From positions 62,001 to 126,000 of the forward strand of contig NZ_JAAFIX010000006.1 in NCBI RefSeq assembly GCF_013297935.1: DNA of 64,000 bases. The letters run 5' to 3'. Shown in pieces: positions 1 through 9,470 of this stretch (positions within the stretch are counted from its first letter, which is position 1; every line of letters begins with the position of its first letter). The DNA is from Rhodoferax sp. (GTDB lineage: Bacteria > Pseudomonadota > Gammaproteobacteria > Burkholderiales > Burkholderiaceae_C). A program made the translations under genes and the position numbers. Below the pieces are notes generated by a model. It was given only the letters and a program-made list of their open reading frames with translations, searched no databases and was not told the DNA's origin.

Positions 1-2437
1 CACCTTGGAGGGACCCAAGCAAACCTTGGTGCTGCAGGCCAACAAGCAACTGCGCTCGGCAGAAGAGTTTGCAGCCTTGATTGTCAGCACAAAAGGCGGC
101 AACCCGGTGCGTCTGCGCGATGTCGCTGTCGTGGAAGACAGTCTGGAAACGCTCAAAAGCTGGGCCACCCTGAACGGCGAACCTTCCATCACCTTGGCGG
201 TGCAACGCCAGCCGGGTGCCAATACGGTGCAAGTGGTCGACTCTATCCGCGCTGCCCTGCCGGCCTTGCAGTCCCAGATGCCGGCCTCCGTCAAGCTCAC
301 GCCGGTGAACGACCGCTCCTTGTCCGTGCGCGAGGCTTTGCACGATGTGACCCTGACTCTGGCTGGGACTATTGTTCTGGTCGTGCTGGTCATCTTCTTG
401 TTTTTGCGCCGCTTTGTGGCCACCGTGATTCCTGCACTTTCATTGCCGGTGTCCCTCATGGGGGCAGTGGCCTTGCTGTGGGGCCTGAACTACAGCCTCG
501 ACAACATCTCACTGCTCGGGCTGACCTTGGCGGTGGGGCTGGTAGTGGACGACGCCATCGTGGTGCTGGAGAACATCATCCGCCACGTGGAAAAAGGCGA
601 GAACGCGTTTCAGGCCGCCTTGCGCGGTGCGCGTGAAGTCGGCTTCACCATCATCTCGATTTCGGTGTCGTTGATTGCGGTGTTCATTCCCATCTTCTTC
701 ATGCCCGGCGTGATCGGCCTGTTGTTCCACGAGTTTGCCGTGGTGGTGGGCTTATCGATTGTGGTGTCTGCATTTGTGTCGCTGACCCTGGTGCCCATGC
801 TGGCCAGCCGCTTCTTGAAAGACGAAGCGCACATGAAGCGCCCCGGTGTGGTGGTGCGCAGTTTCGAGCGCGCCTTCAACGCCACCTTGGCCGGCTACAC
901 CCGCATGCTGGATCTGGCGCTCGCGCACCGCTGGGTGATTTTGGCGATTGCGCTCTCTACCTTTGTGGCTACCGCGTGGCTACTGCAAGTGATTCCCAAG
1001 GGCTTCTTCCCGGAAGAAGACATCGGCCAGATCCAGGTCACGACCGAGGCCGCAGAAGACACCTCATTCACCGCCATGGTGGCCTTGCAAGAGCGTGCCG
1101 CTGAAATCATCCGCAAAGACCCGAACGTGGCCATGGTGAGCTCGTTCAATGGCGGCAATGGCGCGCAGAACACCGGCCGCATGTTTGTGACACTCAAGCC
1201 CCAGTCCGAACGCGAGCCCATGAAAAAAGTGGTGGAAGGCCTGCGAAAGAAGTTGCGTGGCGTGGCCGGCATCAACGTGTTCATGCGCCCCACCCAGAAC
1301 TTGCAGCTGGGCGGCCGCCAGAGCAAGGCGCAGTACCAGTACATCCTGCAAAGTATCCGGGCCGACGAGCTCAGCACCTGGGCCCAAAAGCTGCAGGAAA
1401 AGCTGCGCACGGACCCGGTGTTCCGCGACGTGACCAGCGACTCCCAGCTGCGTGGTTTGCAGGCGCAACTCAAGATCGACCGTGACCGTGCCAACTCTCT
1501 GGGCGTGTCGGTGGACAGCATCCGCACCGCCCTGTTCAGTGCCTTCGGCGAGCGCCAGGTCTCCACCATTTACCTGCCGACCGATAGCTACCAGGTCATC
1601 ATGGAGGTGGCCCCCGAGGCCAAGCAGGACGAGTCTGCCATTAACGGCATTTATGTCCGCTCCAGCACTGGTGCTCTGGTGCCCCTGAGCAGCTTCACCA
1701 CGGTGGAGCGTTCGGTAGGCCCGACCTCCATCAACCACGTGGGCCAATTGCAAGCGGTCACGGTGTCGTTCAACCTGGCGCCCGGGGCTGCCTTGGGAGA
1801 CGCCACCGCGCGGATCGATGCTGCCCGCGAGGCCATCCAGATGCCAAGCTCCATCATCAGCAGCTACGGTGGCGATGCTGCCGTCTTCAAAAACTCGCAA
1901 GGCAGCCAGGCGATCCTGATCGTTGCGGCGCTGCTGGTGATTTATGTGTTGCTGGGGGTGCTGTACGAGAGCTATATCCACCCCATCACCATCCTGGCCG
2001 GTCTGCCATCGGCCGCCACCGGTGCACTGGCCACGCTCATGTTTTTCGGACAGGACCTGACGCTGATCGCCACCATCGGCCTGGTGCTGCTCATCGGTAT
2101 CGTGAAGAAGAACGCGATCATGATGATTGACTTCGCCCTCGATGCGCAGCGCCATATGGGCATGACACCGGCCGAGGCGATCCGCGAGGCGTGTATCTTG
2201 CGTTTCCGCCCCATCATGATGACCACGCTGGCCGCACTCATGGGCGCCCTGCCGATTGCGCTGGGTATCGGCGCCGGTGCAGAGCTGCGTCAGCCCCTGG
2301 GATTGGCCGTGGTGGGCGGGCTGATCTTCTCGCAGGCCATCACCCTGTTCATCACGCCGGTGCTCTACCTGATGCTGGAGCGGTTTAGCGGCACGGGCCC
2401 TATCGTCACGCCCGAGGCTGCGCAGGTCGAGGTGTAA
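1..2437 (+). CDS. RND efflux permease, MdtB/MdtC type (5' truncated by window)
   Basis: This is the C-terminal part (about 810 residues) of an inner-membrane proton-driven drug/metal exporter of the RND family; the reading frame is already open at the left edge, so the start lies outside the window. The TM4 proton-relay motif [12 protein letters not shown] is present near nt 545-580. The TM10 motif [14 protein letters not shown] near nt 2096-2137 is the version typical of MdtB/MdtC/MuxB/MuxC pumps rather than AcrB. Hydrophobic segments appear in two sets around a large periplasmic domain (roughly nt 1000-1900), as expected for the second half of the protein. Partner membrane-fusion and outer-membrane genes are presumably upstream. 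Substrate cannot be told from the sequence. Confidence 0.93.
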   Translation, partial: TLEGPKQTLVLQANKQLRSAEEFAALIVSTKGGNPVRLRDVAVVEDSLETLKSWATLNGEPSITLAVQRQPGANTVQVVDSIRAALPALQSQMPASVKLTPVNDRSLSVREALHDVTLTLAGTIVLVVLVIFLFLRRFVATVIPALSLPVSLMGAVALLWGLNYSLDNISLLGLTLAVGLVVDDAIVVLENIIRHVEKGENAFQAALRGAREVGFTIISISVSLIAVFIPIFFMPGVIGLLFHEFAVVVGLSIVVSAFVSLTLVPMLASRFLKDEAHMKRPGVVVRSFERAFNATLAGYTRMLDLALAHRWVILAIALSTFVATAWLLQVIPKGFFPEEDIGQIQVTTEAAEDTSFTAMVALQERAAEIIRKDPNVAMVSSFNGGNGAQNTGRMFVTLKPQSEREPMKKVVEGLRKKLRGVAGINVFMRPTQNLQLGGRQSKAQYQYILQSIRADELSTWAQKLQEKLRTDPVFRDVTSDSQLRGLQAQLKIDRDRANSLGVSVDSIRTALFSAFGERQVSTIYLPTDSYQVIMEVAPEAKQDESAINGIYVRSSTGALVPLSSFTTVERSVGPTSINHVGQLQAVTVSFNLAPGAALGDATARIDAAREAIQMPSSIISSYGGDAAVFKNSQGSQAILIVAALLVIYVLLGVLYESYIHPITILAGLPSAATGALATLMFFGQDLTLIATIGLVLLIGIVKKNAIMMIDFALDAQRHMGMTPAEAIREACILRFRPIMMTTLAALMGALPIALGIGAGAELRQPLGLAVVGGLIFSQAITLFITPVLYLMLERFSGTGPIVTPEAAQVEV

Positions 2438-2445
2438 GCCACACC

Positions 2446-3258
2446 ATGCCGCGCTTTGCTGCCAACCTCTCGCTGCTCTACAACGAGCACGCCTTTCTGG
2501 ACCGCTTTGCCGCAGCGGCACAAGACGGGTTCACCGCAGTCGAGTTTCTGTTTCCGTATGACTACGCTGCGGCCGATATAGCGAGCCGGTTGCAGGCGCA
2601 TGGCTTGCAGCAGGTCTTGATGAACGCACCCCCCGGTGACTGGGCTTGTGGCGAGCGCGGCATTGCCGCGCTGCCCGGGCGGGAGGCCGAGTTCCGCGAG
2701 GGCTTTGCCCGCGCGCTGGACTATGCCCACGCACTCGACTGCCCCCGCATTCATGTGCTGGCCGGTGTGTTGCCGCCCGGTGCAGACGCCGCAGCATGCC
2801 AAGCGGTCTACGAGTCCAACCTCGCTTGGGCTGCCCGGCAGGCGGCAGTGGTGGGGTGCACGGTGCTGATCGAGCCCATCAACACCCGCGACTTTCCGGG
2901 CTACCTGTTGCAAACCCAGGCGCAGGCCCATGCGCTTGTGCAGGCGGTGGGCGCGCCCAACCTGCAAGTGCAGTTTGACCTGTACCACTGTCAGGTCATG
3001 GAGGGCGATGTCGCCACCAAGCTCCGCGCGTATCTGCCCACCGGCCGGGTCGGCCATATTCAGATTGCGGGCGTCCCCGGCCGGCATGAGCCCGACGTGG
3101 GGGAGCTGAACTACGCCTACCTGTTTGGCGTGATTGACGAAGTCTCCGCGCAGTGCGGCTGGGATGGCTGGGTGGGCTGCGAGTACCGGCCGCAGCGTGG
3201 CACGGTTGCCGGCGCCACCCGCGAGGGCTTGGGCTGGCTGCCACGTCGATCAGGGTAA
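2446..3258 (+). CDS. hyi: hydroxypyruvate isomerase
   Basis: A 270-residue TIM-barrel protein of the AP-endonuclease 2/xylose-isomerase-like superfamily, interconverting hydroxypyruvate and tartronate semialdehyde in glyoxylate/glycerate metabolism. The N-terminus ([14 protein letters not shown]) and the segments [18 protein letters not shown] and [13 protein letters not shown] are characteristic of Hyi. The metal ligands expected from the family are the Glu in LIEPIN and the Asp/His in FDLYH. The gene starts 8 nt after the RND stop, but its function is unrelated to efflux. Glyoxylate carboligase (gcl) and tartronate semialdehyde reductase, its usual partners, are not in the window. An OtnI-type 2-oxo-tetronate isomerase is the main alternative. 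Confidence 0.88.
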   Translation: MPRFAANLSLLYNEHAFLDRFAAAAQDGFTAVEFLFPYDYAAADIASRLQAHGLQQVLMNAPPGDWACGERGIAALPGREAEFREGFARALDYAHALDCPRIHVLAGVLPPGADAAACQAVYESNLAWAARQAAVVGCTVLIEPINTRDFPGYLLQTQAQAHALVQAVGAPNLQVQFDLYHCQVMEGDVATKLRAYLPTGRVGHIQIAGVPGRHEPDVGELNYAYLFGVIDEVSAQCGWDGWVGCEYRPQRGTVAGATREGLGWLPRRSG

Positions 3259-3275
3259 GTCCCTAAAATCGATGG

Positions 3276-4262
3276 ATGACTGAAACCTCCTCCACCGTAA
3301 TCGCCACCCACAGTGGCACCTTCCACGCCGACGATGTATTTGGCGTGGGCATTTTGATGGGCGTGTTCCCTGCCCACACCCTGGTGCGCACCCGCAAGCA
3401 AGAGTTGATTGAGGCCGCTGACTTTGCGGTCGATGTCGGTGGCGTGTGGGATGCCGCGCGCGGCCGGTTCGACCACCATCAGCGCGGCTTCGACGGTGCC
3501 CGCCCGGCTACCGAGGTGGATGGTGCCACCGTGCCCGGCGTGGGCTATGCCAGCGCCGGCCTGGTGTGGTCTGCCCACGGCACCGCGTATGTGCAGGCAT
3601 GGGCCGCGGCCGGTGGCCACGCGCTCGACGCCGCTGCGGTGGAGCAAATCGTGCGCTCCATCGACCACTCGCTGGTGCAGTACCTCGACATTGTGGACAC
3701 CGGGCAGGGCGATGTGTCGCCCGGCATCTTCGGGCTCTCCAGCCTGATCGCCCAGCTCAACACCCACTGGCTCGAAGAAAAAGGCTTGGACCACGCGGCC
3801 AAGGCCCAGTTGCTGGAAACCCGCTTCCGCGAGGCGATTGCCATTACCCGCAAGTTTCTGGACCACGCCATCGGCAAAAAAGTGGCGCAAATCCGCGCCA
3901 TGAATACCGTGCGCCAGGCGCCGCGCCTGCTGGAGGGGCGTGTGCTTCATTTACAAGAGGGCGGCATGCCCTGGACGCATGTGGTCGTGAATGAAATGCC
4001 CGAGGTCATGTTTGTGATTTACCCCGACTCGGACGGCGACCAGTACCAAATCAAGACCGTGCCGGTCGAAGCCGGTTCGTTCACCGCCCGTCTGGACTTG
4101 CCGGCAACTTGGGCTGGCCTGCGCGATGGTGAGTTGGCCGCGGTGAACGGCGTGGTTGACAGCGTTTTTTGCCACCTGAACCTGTTTATCGGTGGAGCCC
4201 GCAGCTTTGACGGCGCGGTGAAGATGGCTGAGTTGGCGCTGGCGGACGCTGCTGCCGCATGA
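3276..4262 (+). CDS. MYG1/UPF0160 family metal-dependent hydrolase
   Basis: A 328-residue protein of the MYG1 (UPF0160) family, DHH-like metal-dependent phosphohydrolases; the eukaryotic homologue is reported to be a 3'-5' exonuclease. The family signature HSGTFHADDV is at residues 11-20, followed by the DVGGVWD...RFDHHQ metal-site segment at about residues 53-70 and the internal SIDHSLVQYLDIVDTGQGD motif. Length is full for the family. Its stop overlaps the start of the next gene (ATGA), so the two are probably translationally coupled. The bacterial role is unknown. Confidence 0.88.
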   Translation: MTETSSTVIATHSGTFHADDVFGVGILMGVFPAHTLVRTRKQELIEAADFAVDVGGVWDAARGRFDHHQRGFDGARPATEVDGATVPGVGYASAGLVWSAHGTAYVQAWAAAGGHALDAAAVEQIVRSIDHSLVQYLDIVDTGQGDVSPGIFGLSSLIAQLNTHWLEEKGLDHAAKAQLLETRFREAIAITRKFLDHAIGKKVAQIRAMNTVRQAPRLLEGRVLHLQEGGMPWTHVVVNEMPEVMFVIYPDSDGDQYQIKTVPVEAGSFTARLDLPATWAGLRDGELAAVNGVVDSVFCHLNLFIGGARSFDGAVKMAELALADAAAA

Positions 4263-4933
4263 CGGCTCTGCAGCCACCTTCCGCACTGCAACAAGTCCGC
4301 GCAGCTATCCGCGCCAATGCGCTGCCCGGCGTGTTGCTCTGGTGCGGGCTGGCCGTGCTGCTGCTGGCCTACGCCACCGCGCCGGCGTTCCAGCAGGGTC
4401 TGGCCCGTTGGGGCGATGTCAAAGAGGCGTGGGGCCTCGCGTTTGCGTTTGTGTCTTACGTGGTGTTTGCCGTGCTGGTGCCCGAGGGCTTGAGCGTGGC
4501 GCTGGGCCGCCAGACCTGGACCCGCAAGACCACCCGCGATGTGCTCTACGCCGGGCTGGTGTTCGGCAGCATTGGCCTCACGGTGGATGTGCTGTACGGC
4601 GTGCAGGTGCATCTGTTTGGCGAGCAGAGCGATGCACTCACCCTGGTCAAAAAGATGCTGTTTGACCAGTTTGTGTATTCGCCGGTGTCTAACTTTGTGA
4701 TCGTTGCCCTGTTTGCCTGGCGCGAGGGCGGTTTCACCCGCAAGACACTGCGGCATTTGTTTTCTGCCGATTTTCTGGCGCACCAGTACCTGCCGGTGCT
4801 GATTGCCATGTGGTGCGTCTGGATACCCGGTGTGATGGTGATTTACTTCATGCCCACCGAGTTGCAGTTCCCGGTGGCTTCGCTCATTCTGGTGTTCTGG
4901 ATTCTGATTTTCAAGTTCGTTCGCAAAGGCTGA
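4259..4933 (+). CDS. small polytopic membrane protein, possible distant Mpv17/PMP22 relative
   Basis: A 224-residue protein with four or five hydrophobic segments (about residues 24-42, 58-80, 97-115, 138-158, 175-220). It overlaps the upstream MYG1 gene by 4 nt (ATGA), indicating an operon. The order of features LFDQFVYSP...NF, then W..WIPGVMVIYF and a terminal WILIFKFVRKG resembles the DQ...P / NF..VP.. / W..YLS layout of the Mpv17/PMP22 family. The resemblance is by eye only and could be fortuitous. No enzymatic motif was seen. A copy of a dispersed repeat starts 3 nt after the stop. Confidence 0.7.
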   Translation: MTALQPPSALQQVRAAIRANALPGVLLWCGLAVLLLAYATAPAFQQGLARWGDVKEAWGLAFAFVSYVVFAVLVPEGLSVALGRQTWTRKTTRDVLYAGLVFGSIGLTVDVLYGVQVHLFGEQSDALTLVKKMLFDQFVYSPVSNFVIVALFAWREGGFTRKTLRHLFSADFLAHQYLPVLIAMWCVWIPGVMVIYFMPTELQFPVASLILVFWILIFKFVRKG

Positions 4934-4935
4934 TT

Positions 4936-5004
4936 GCTATAAAAAATATAGCTGCTTGCTCATATTCCACGTGGGCTAGTTGCCGATTTGGCACTAAATG
5001 CAGA
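4936..5004 (+). repeat. dispersed intergenic repeat, copy 1
   Basis: This stretch starts with the short palindrome GCTATAAAAAATATAGC and runs into ATAGCTGCTTGC at 4948-4959. The same 12-mer recurs at 48805-48816, and both copies continue with a similar GGGCT...GCC...AAATG series. It lies between two convergent genes and may fold into a stem-loop. From memory, elements of this kind are scattered in Comamonadaceae genomes; that needs a genome search. Confidence 0.55.
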
Positions 5005-5008
5005 TGCG

Positions 5009-5659
5009 CTAGGCCTTTAGCGCCACTTCGATCTGCTGCAGCATGGGGGCCGCGTCGAGGTAGTCCAGGGCAATCGGGTAAACGCCCCGGGCTGTTTGCA
5101 GCACCAGGCTGGGAAAGCCCTGGATCGGCAAGCGCCGCACGGCAGCAAGCTCCGCGTGCAGTGCCTCATCCAGCGCCGGGCTGGAGAGCGCGGCGTCGAA
5201 CGCGGCAGCGTCCAAGCCCAGCGACTCGGCCAGCGCCACCAGCGTGCTGGTGTCCGACGGGTTGCGGGCCTGCAGGTAATACGCCTCCTGAATCGCCTGC
5301 ACCATCGCCTCCTCCGTGTCGGGATTCATCTGCCGCGCTAGTAGCACGGCACGGCAGGCGGGGTAGGTGGAGCGGCGCGGTGTGCACCGGGTCCAGAAGT
5401 CGTGGTTGAACCGCGTGCCCGGTACCCGGAGTTCAATGCTCCGCCAGATCGCCTGCAATTTGGCCTGCATGGCCGGCTCCATGGGAAGGTCGCTGTCAGG
5501 CGCCAGCCCGCCCACCCTGCGCTGCACCGTTAGCGTTGCCGGGAGCTGAGCCCGCAACTGTGCCCAGACGAGGCGGAACGCCCAGCACCAACTGCACATA
5601 GGGTCGTGGACATGGATGAGCCGGGGCAGGGGGTCGGGGGAATGGGTCATGGTGCCCAT
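5009..5659 (-). CDS. DsbA-family (FrnE-like) thioredoxin-fold protein
   Basis: A 216-residue thioredoxin-fold protein with the active-site motif CSWC at residues 22-25 (context HDPMCSWCWAF), a helical insertion, and the cis-proline loop GFPSLVL near residue 180. This layout fits the cytosolic DsbA-like/FrnE group, since no signal peptide is seen. The ATG at 5659 is used, but the Met at codon 4 is an equally good start. It is the downstream neighbour of the DTW gene on the same strand. The oxidoreductase substrate is unknown. Confidence 0.85.
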   Translation of the reverse strand: MGTMTHSPDPLPRLIHVHDPMCSWCWAFRLVWAQLRAQLPATLTVQRRVGGLAPDSDLPMEPAMQAKLQAIWRSIELRVPGTRFNHDFWTRCTPRRSTYPACRAVLLARQMNPDTEEAMVQAIQEAYYLQARNPSDTSTLVALAESLGLDAAAFDAALSSPALDEALHAELAAVRRLPIQGFPSLVLQTARGVYPIALDYLDAAPMLQQIEVALKA

Positions 5660-5701
5660 TGGATCACGGCCACGGCCACGGCCAGAGCCACAGGTGCCGG
5701 G

Positions 5702-6388
5702 CTAGCGTCCGGACCACGCCTGTTGCTGCGCCACAAAGCCGTCAAACGCGGCTAGCAGGGGTTGCCAGCGCGCTGCGTTGCCTTCGAGCTGCGCCAAGGC
5801 GGCGCAGGTCGCCTCCAGGGTGGAGAGCTGCCCCGGCGCGTGGGCCTTGCGGATGGCGTAGCGGCCCTCGGGCACCGTGTTGAGCACCAGCCGGGGCAGC
5901 GCTTGCAGGGCCGGGCTTTGGTGCAGCATCTTGCGGCTTTTGCGCCAGGTAGCGTCCAGCACCACCAGCCGCACGCCGGCCGGGTTGCCCAAGCGGCCGG
6001 CATCCAGCGGGGCAGGTGCTGCGTGGTCGGGGTAATCGGTCGGGGGGTAGAGCAACACGGTGTAGGCTGGCCCGGGCCACAGGCTCTGCAAGGTGGCGTG
6101 GTCAAACACCTCGCCCACGACCAACTGGCTACCGGGCAGGCTCAAGTGCAGCAGGCGCGCACTGTTTTTGGCGTGGTGCTGTTCCAGCGGGTGCTGCAGT
6201 ATCAGCACCTCGCACGCAGCCGGCGTGGGCGTGACCCAGCCGCAAATACAGGTGATTTGCGGGCGCAAACACACCGCGCACACCGGGCGCGAGCCGTGGG
6301 TGGAAGAAATACTATTGCGGCGCTGCGGGAGCAGCGCGGTCAAAGTCGCTGGCGTCGTGGCGCTCGCGCAGTTGTTCTGACGGCTCAC
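5702..6388 (-). CDS. DTW-domain protein, probable tRNA-uridine aminocarboxypropyltransferase
   Basis: A protein of up to 228 residues with the DTW signature LDATWRKSRKM at about residues 148-158 and an N-terminal Cys cluster (CAVCLRPQITCICGW, about 37-51) typical of the YfiP/TapT group, which adds the acp group to uridine 47 of tRNA using S-adenosylmethionine. The segment ILQHPLEQHHAKNSARLL also fits the family. Start is uncertain: the ATG at 6388 makes the gene overlap the 3' end of yghU by 77 nt. A GTG at 6283, just before the Cys cluster, is an alternative. Confidence 0.85.
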   Translation of the reverse strand: MSRQNNCASATTPATLTALLPQRRNSISSTHGSRPVCAVCLRPQITCICGWVTPTPAACEVLILQHPLEQHHAKNSARLLHLSLPGSQLVVGEVFDHATLQSLWPGPAYTVLLYPPTDYPDHAAPAPLDAGRLGNPAGVRLVVLDATWRKSRKMLHQSPALQALPRLVLNTVPEGRYAIRKAHAPGQLSTLEATCAALAQLEGNAARWQPLLAAFDGFVAQQQAWSGR

Positions 6389-7178
6389 CGGTAACCCGGT
6401 TAACCATGCGACCGCGCTTCACGGCGGGGCGGGCGTAGAGTTGGTCTGCCCAGCGTTGCACATGCTTGTACTCGTGCACGCTCAAGAACTCGGCAGCACC
6501 ATAGTTCCAGCCTTTGACCAAGCCGCCGTACCAGGGGAACACCGCCATGTCGGCAATGGTGTACTCGCTGCCCGCCAGGTATTCGTGGTCGGCCAGGCGG
6601 CGGTCCAGCACGTCGAGCTCGCGTTTGACTTCCATGGCAAAGCGGTCAATGGCGTATTCGATCTTGGTAGGGGCATAGGCATAAAAATGCCCGAAGCCGC
6701 CGCCCAAATAGGGCGCGCTGCCCATTTGCCAGAACAACCAGTTCAGCGTCTCGGTGCGGCCTGCAAGGTCTTTGGGCAAAAACGCCCCGAACTTTTCAGC
6801 TAAGTACAGCAGGATGGAGCCCGACTCAAACACGCGCAAGGGCTCCGCTCCACTGCGGTCCAGCAAGGCGGGGATTTTGGAGTTGGGGTTGATGTCCACA
6901 AAGCCGGAGCCGAACTGATCGCCATCACGGATGTTGATCAGCCACGCGTCGTACTCGGCGCCCGTGTGGCCCAGCGCCAGCAGCTCTTCGAGCAGGATGG
7001 TCACTTTCACGCCATTGGGCGTGCCCAGCGAATAGAGCTGCAGTGGGTGCTTGCCTACGGGCAATTCTTTGTCGTGCGTGGGGCCGGCAATCGGGCGGTT
7101 GATGTTGGCGAACGCGCCGCCGTTGTCTTTGTCCCAAGTCCAGACTTGGGGGGGTACATATTGGGTGGTGTCGCTCAT
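6312..7178 (-). CDS. yghU: YghU-type glutathione S-transferase / disulfide-bond reductase
   Basis: A 288-residue glutathione transferase matching the length of E. coli YghU, which has glutathione-dependent disulfide-bond reductase and organic peroxidase activity. The N-terminus MSDTTQYVPPQVWTWDKD, the GSH-site segment LYSLGTPNGVKVTILLEEL and the C-domain segment YLGGGFGHFYAYAP are diagnostic. The ATG at 7178 was chosen over an upstream in-frame extension because it restores the family length. It is divergent from the adenosine deaminase gene across about 100 nt. Confidence 0.93.
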   Translation of the reverse strand: MSDTTQYVPPQVWTWDKDNGGAFANINRPIAGPTHDKELPVGKHPLQLYSLGTPNGVKVTILLEELLALGHTGAEYDAWLINIRDGDQFGSGFVDINPNSKIPALLDRSGAEPLRVFESGSILLYLAEKFGAFLPKDLAGRTETLNWLFWQMGSAPYLGGGFGHFYAYAPTKIEYAIDRFAMEVKRELDVLDRRLADHEYLAGSEYTIADMAVFPWYGGLVKGWNYGAAEFLSVHEYKHVQRWADQLYARPAVKRGRMVNRVTGEPSEQLRERHDASDFDRAAPAAPQ

Positions 7179-7280
7179 GGGGGGTGCTCCGGAATGATGG
7201 GCGGTTTGCTGATTCCATGATATTCGTGAAACAGAAAGCGGCTCGGGCTGCAGGCATTCGGGGGTATAAAGGTTTCCACC

Positions 7281-8363
7281 ATGGCAACAACCAACAAAGT
7301 CAACGATCCCGCTATGAGCGCGCCGGCAATGCAAGACGAGCACGCTCGCCTGAAAGCGCTGCCCAAGGCGGAGGTGCACCTGCACCTGGAAGGCTGCTTT
7401 GAAGCCGCGCTGATTGCGCAGTGGGCCACAACAGAAGGCGTGGCCCTGCCCCGCCCGCAGGAAGACTTGTTCAAGTTCTCGGGCCTAGCGGACTTTTTGG
7501 GTTTTCTGGATCTGGCTTGCGGCCTGGCCCGCACGCAAGACCGGCTGGTGGAGCTGGCCTACGGCCTCAGCCAGCGGCTGGCCGCCAACGGTACCGGCTA
7601 TGCGGATGTCATTTTCAATCCCACCCACTGGCACGCATGGCACGGCCGCCTGGGCCCCATGCTCGACGCCATCGACGCGGGCTTTACGGCAGCGGAGCAA
7701 GACGGCTTGCCCGGCGTGGGCCTGTGCGTCAGCCTGCTGCGCACCCAGTCGGCCAACGAGGCTATCGAATTGGTGAACACCCTCACCACCCTGCGCCACC
7801 CGCGCGTGGTGGCCCTGTCGGTAGACGGCAACGAGGCCACCGCCGGCCGCACCGGCCCCCGGTTTGCGGAGGCCTTCCGCCAAGCGGGCCGTGCCGGCCT
7901 GCGCCGCACCGTGCACGCGGGCGAATCCAGCGGGCCAGAAGGCGTGTGGGATGCCGTGGAGCTACTGGGCGCTGACCGCATCGACCACGGCGTGCGCGCC
8001 ATCGAAGACCCGGCGCTGGTGCGCATGCTGGCGGACCGGCAGATTCCACTTGGCGTGTGTCCCACGTCCAACCTCGTGTTGGGGGTTTATCCGTCGATTG
8101 AAGAACACCCCATTGAGCGGTTGCGGCTAGCCGGTGTGCGTGTATCCCTCAACACGGATGACCCGGCATTGCTGGGTGCGAGTCTGGTGGGGGAGTACGC
8201 GCTGTGCCGGCAGGCGTTTGGGTGGACTGATGAAGTGACGCTGGAAGTGGCGCGGACTTCGATTGAGGCTAGTTTTGCGAGTGAGGAGGTGAAGGTGGGG
8301 TTACTTAAGAGGCTGGCGGCTCGGCAGCCCGGCGGACTGGCTGATGAAGAAGCTTTGTTCTAG
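7281..8363 (+). CDS. add: adenosine deaminase family protein
   Basis: A 360-residue amidohydrolase-superfamily TIM barrel deaminating adenosine (or adenine) in purine salvage. Visible motifs are the zinc-binding HLHLEG near residue 33, the catalytic HAGES near 212, DHGVRA near 234, and SLNTDDP near 292 with the metal-binding Asp. Some Burkholderiales homologues act on adenine, so exact substrate is open. The last 150 nt are followed at once by a transposase remnant, but the reading frame appears complete. Confidence 0.88.
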   Translation: MATTNKVNDPAMSAPAMQDEHARLKALPKAEVHLHLEGCFEAALIAQWATTEGVALPRPQEDLFKFSGLADFLGFLDLACGLARTQDRLVELAYGLSQRLAANGTGYADVIFNPTHWHAWHGRLGPMLDAIDAGFTAAEQDGLPGVGLCVSLLRTQSANEAIELVNTLTTLRHPRVVALSVDGNEATAGRTGPRFAEAFRQAGRAGLRRTVHAGESSGPEGVWDAVELLGADRIDHGVRAIEDPALVRMLADRQIPLGVCPTSNLVLGVYPSIEEHPIERLRLAGVRVSLNTDDPALLGASLVGEYALCRQAFGWTDEVTLEVARTSIEASFASEEVKVGLLKRLAARQPGGLADEEALF

Positions 8364-9023
8364 ACCGGCTTCTTGCGTGATTTCGTAGGTATTGGTGGCA
8401 CCCAGCCTATTCCTGACCGAGTCAGCATTCTGAGGTTCAGGCGTCTGCTCGTAGAGCACGACCTGAGTCTGAAGCTTCTGAAGGTCATCGACGCCAAACA
8501 CACAGCCCACGGCCTGTTGCTCAAGATCGGCGAACACGACCCCGAGATGCATAAGACCAAGAAGGTCAACCAGTGGCACTTTGGAATGAAGGCGCATATT
8601 GGCACGGATGCTGATTCCGGCTTGGTGCACACCGTCATTGGCACCGCAGCCAACGCCAATAATGTCACAACGGTCACGCACTGCTGCGGAGAGGAGCAGG
8701 TTGTCTTCGCTGATGCTGGTTATCAAGGCGCGTCCAAGCGAGATGAGGCCAGTGGCGTGGACTGGCAGATTGCCATTCGGCTAGGCAAGCGAAAACAGCA
8801 AAGGCTCACGCCCTGGGGTGCACTCACGGAACAGGCTGAAAAACTCAAGGCAGGTGTGCAAGTCAAACTGGAGCACCCATTTCGGGTGATCAAACGCCAG
8901 TGCGGTCATGGCAAGGCCCGCTGTCGCGGGCTGGCTTAGAACACGGCTCAACCCATTACCTTGTTTGCGTTGTCCAACATCTGGATAGCCAGGAAGGTGC
9001 TTTTGCAGAGGGCGCAGGCATGA
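8364..9023 (+). pseudogene. IS5-family transposase remnant
   Basis: A decayed insertion sequence. The open frame 8373-8939 begins with the N-terminal segment SILRFRRLLVEH and jumps directly to a late catalytic section (MHKTKKVNQWHFGMKAHIG, then ADAGYQG), so a central stretch is deleted and the true N-terminus is missing. A TAG at 8937-8939 replaces a sense codon, after which the same frame continues as NTAQPITLFALSNIWIARK to a TGA at 9021-9023. The match to the IS5 DDE transposase C-terminus (RGLAKNTAQ...LFALSNLW) is clear. No intact terminal inverted repeats were found. Confidence 0.85.
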
Positions 9024-9131
9024 GTGCGCTTGCAAGCGTCCACACGGCCACAATTTAGACACAGTCTTGGCTTGCATCACTAGTCTAATAACGCATGTAA
9101 GATTTTCTTGATTTCACATTCGGAGCACAAC

Positions 9132-9470
9132 GTGGAACTACTTAATAGTATTCAGGGCGACAACGTATTGGTTATCCAGGTGCAGGGAGACAATCTCGAC
9201 GCTAGCAACGTGCGCGACTTTCGCGACGGCATGCAAAAGCTAATCAAAGAACAGACGCGCGTGGTGTTGGATATGTCCCACCTCAAGTTCGTCGACAGCT
9301 CGGGCCTGGGTGCGCTGATCTCATGCCTGCGTGATACCAACAGCCGCAAGGGCGATTTCCGCCTGAGTAATATATCGCGCTCGGTAATGGCCCTGTTCGA
9401 GTTGATGCGCATGCACCGCGTCTTCAGCATCCACGAGAACGCCGAAGGCGCTGTGGGGTCCTTCAGCTAG
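9132..9470 (+). CDS. STAS-domain anti-sigma-factor antagonist (SpoIIAA/RsbV type)
   Basis: A 112-residue single STAS domain. The DSSG motif at residues 55-58, carrying the serine phosphorylated in SpoIIAA/RsbV proteins, is intact within LKFVDSSGLGALISC. A GTG start at 9132 was chosen because GGAG lies 6 nt upstream (9122-9125); a TTG at 9108 would add eight residues without a ribosome site. It is convergent with, and overlaps by 8 nt, the response regulator gene. The REC-PP2C-HATPase protein at 22445 has the kinase and phosphatase types that act on such domains, so this is a likely substrate (inference). Confidence 0.88.
   Translation: MELLNSIQGDNVLVIQVQGDNLDASNVRDFRDGMQKLIKEQTRVVLDMSHLKFVDSSGLGALISCLRDTNSRKGDFRLSNISRSVMALFELMRMHRVFSIHENAEGAVGSFS

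Noticed and set aside
1064-2521. Long minus-strand open frame (485 codons) opposite the RND gene
   Set aside because: It mirrors the codon structure of the RND gene, has Gln/His/Arg-rich low-complexity composition and no recognisable domain; GC-rich DNA commonly leaves antisense frames open.
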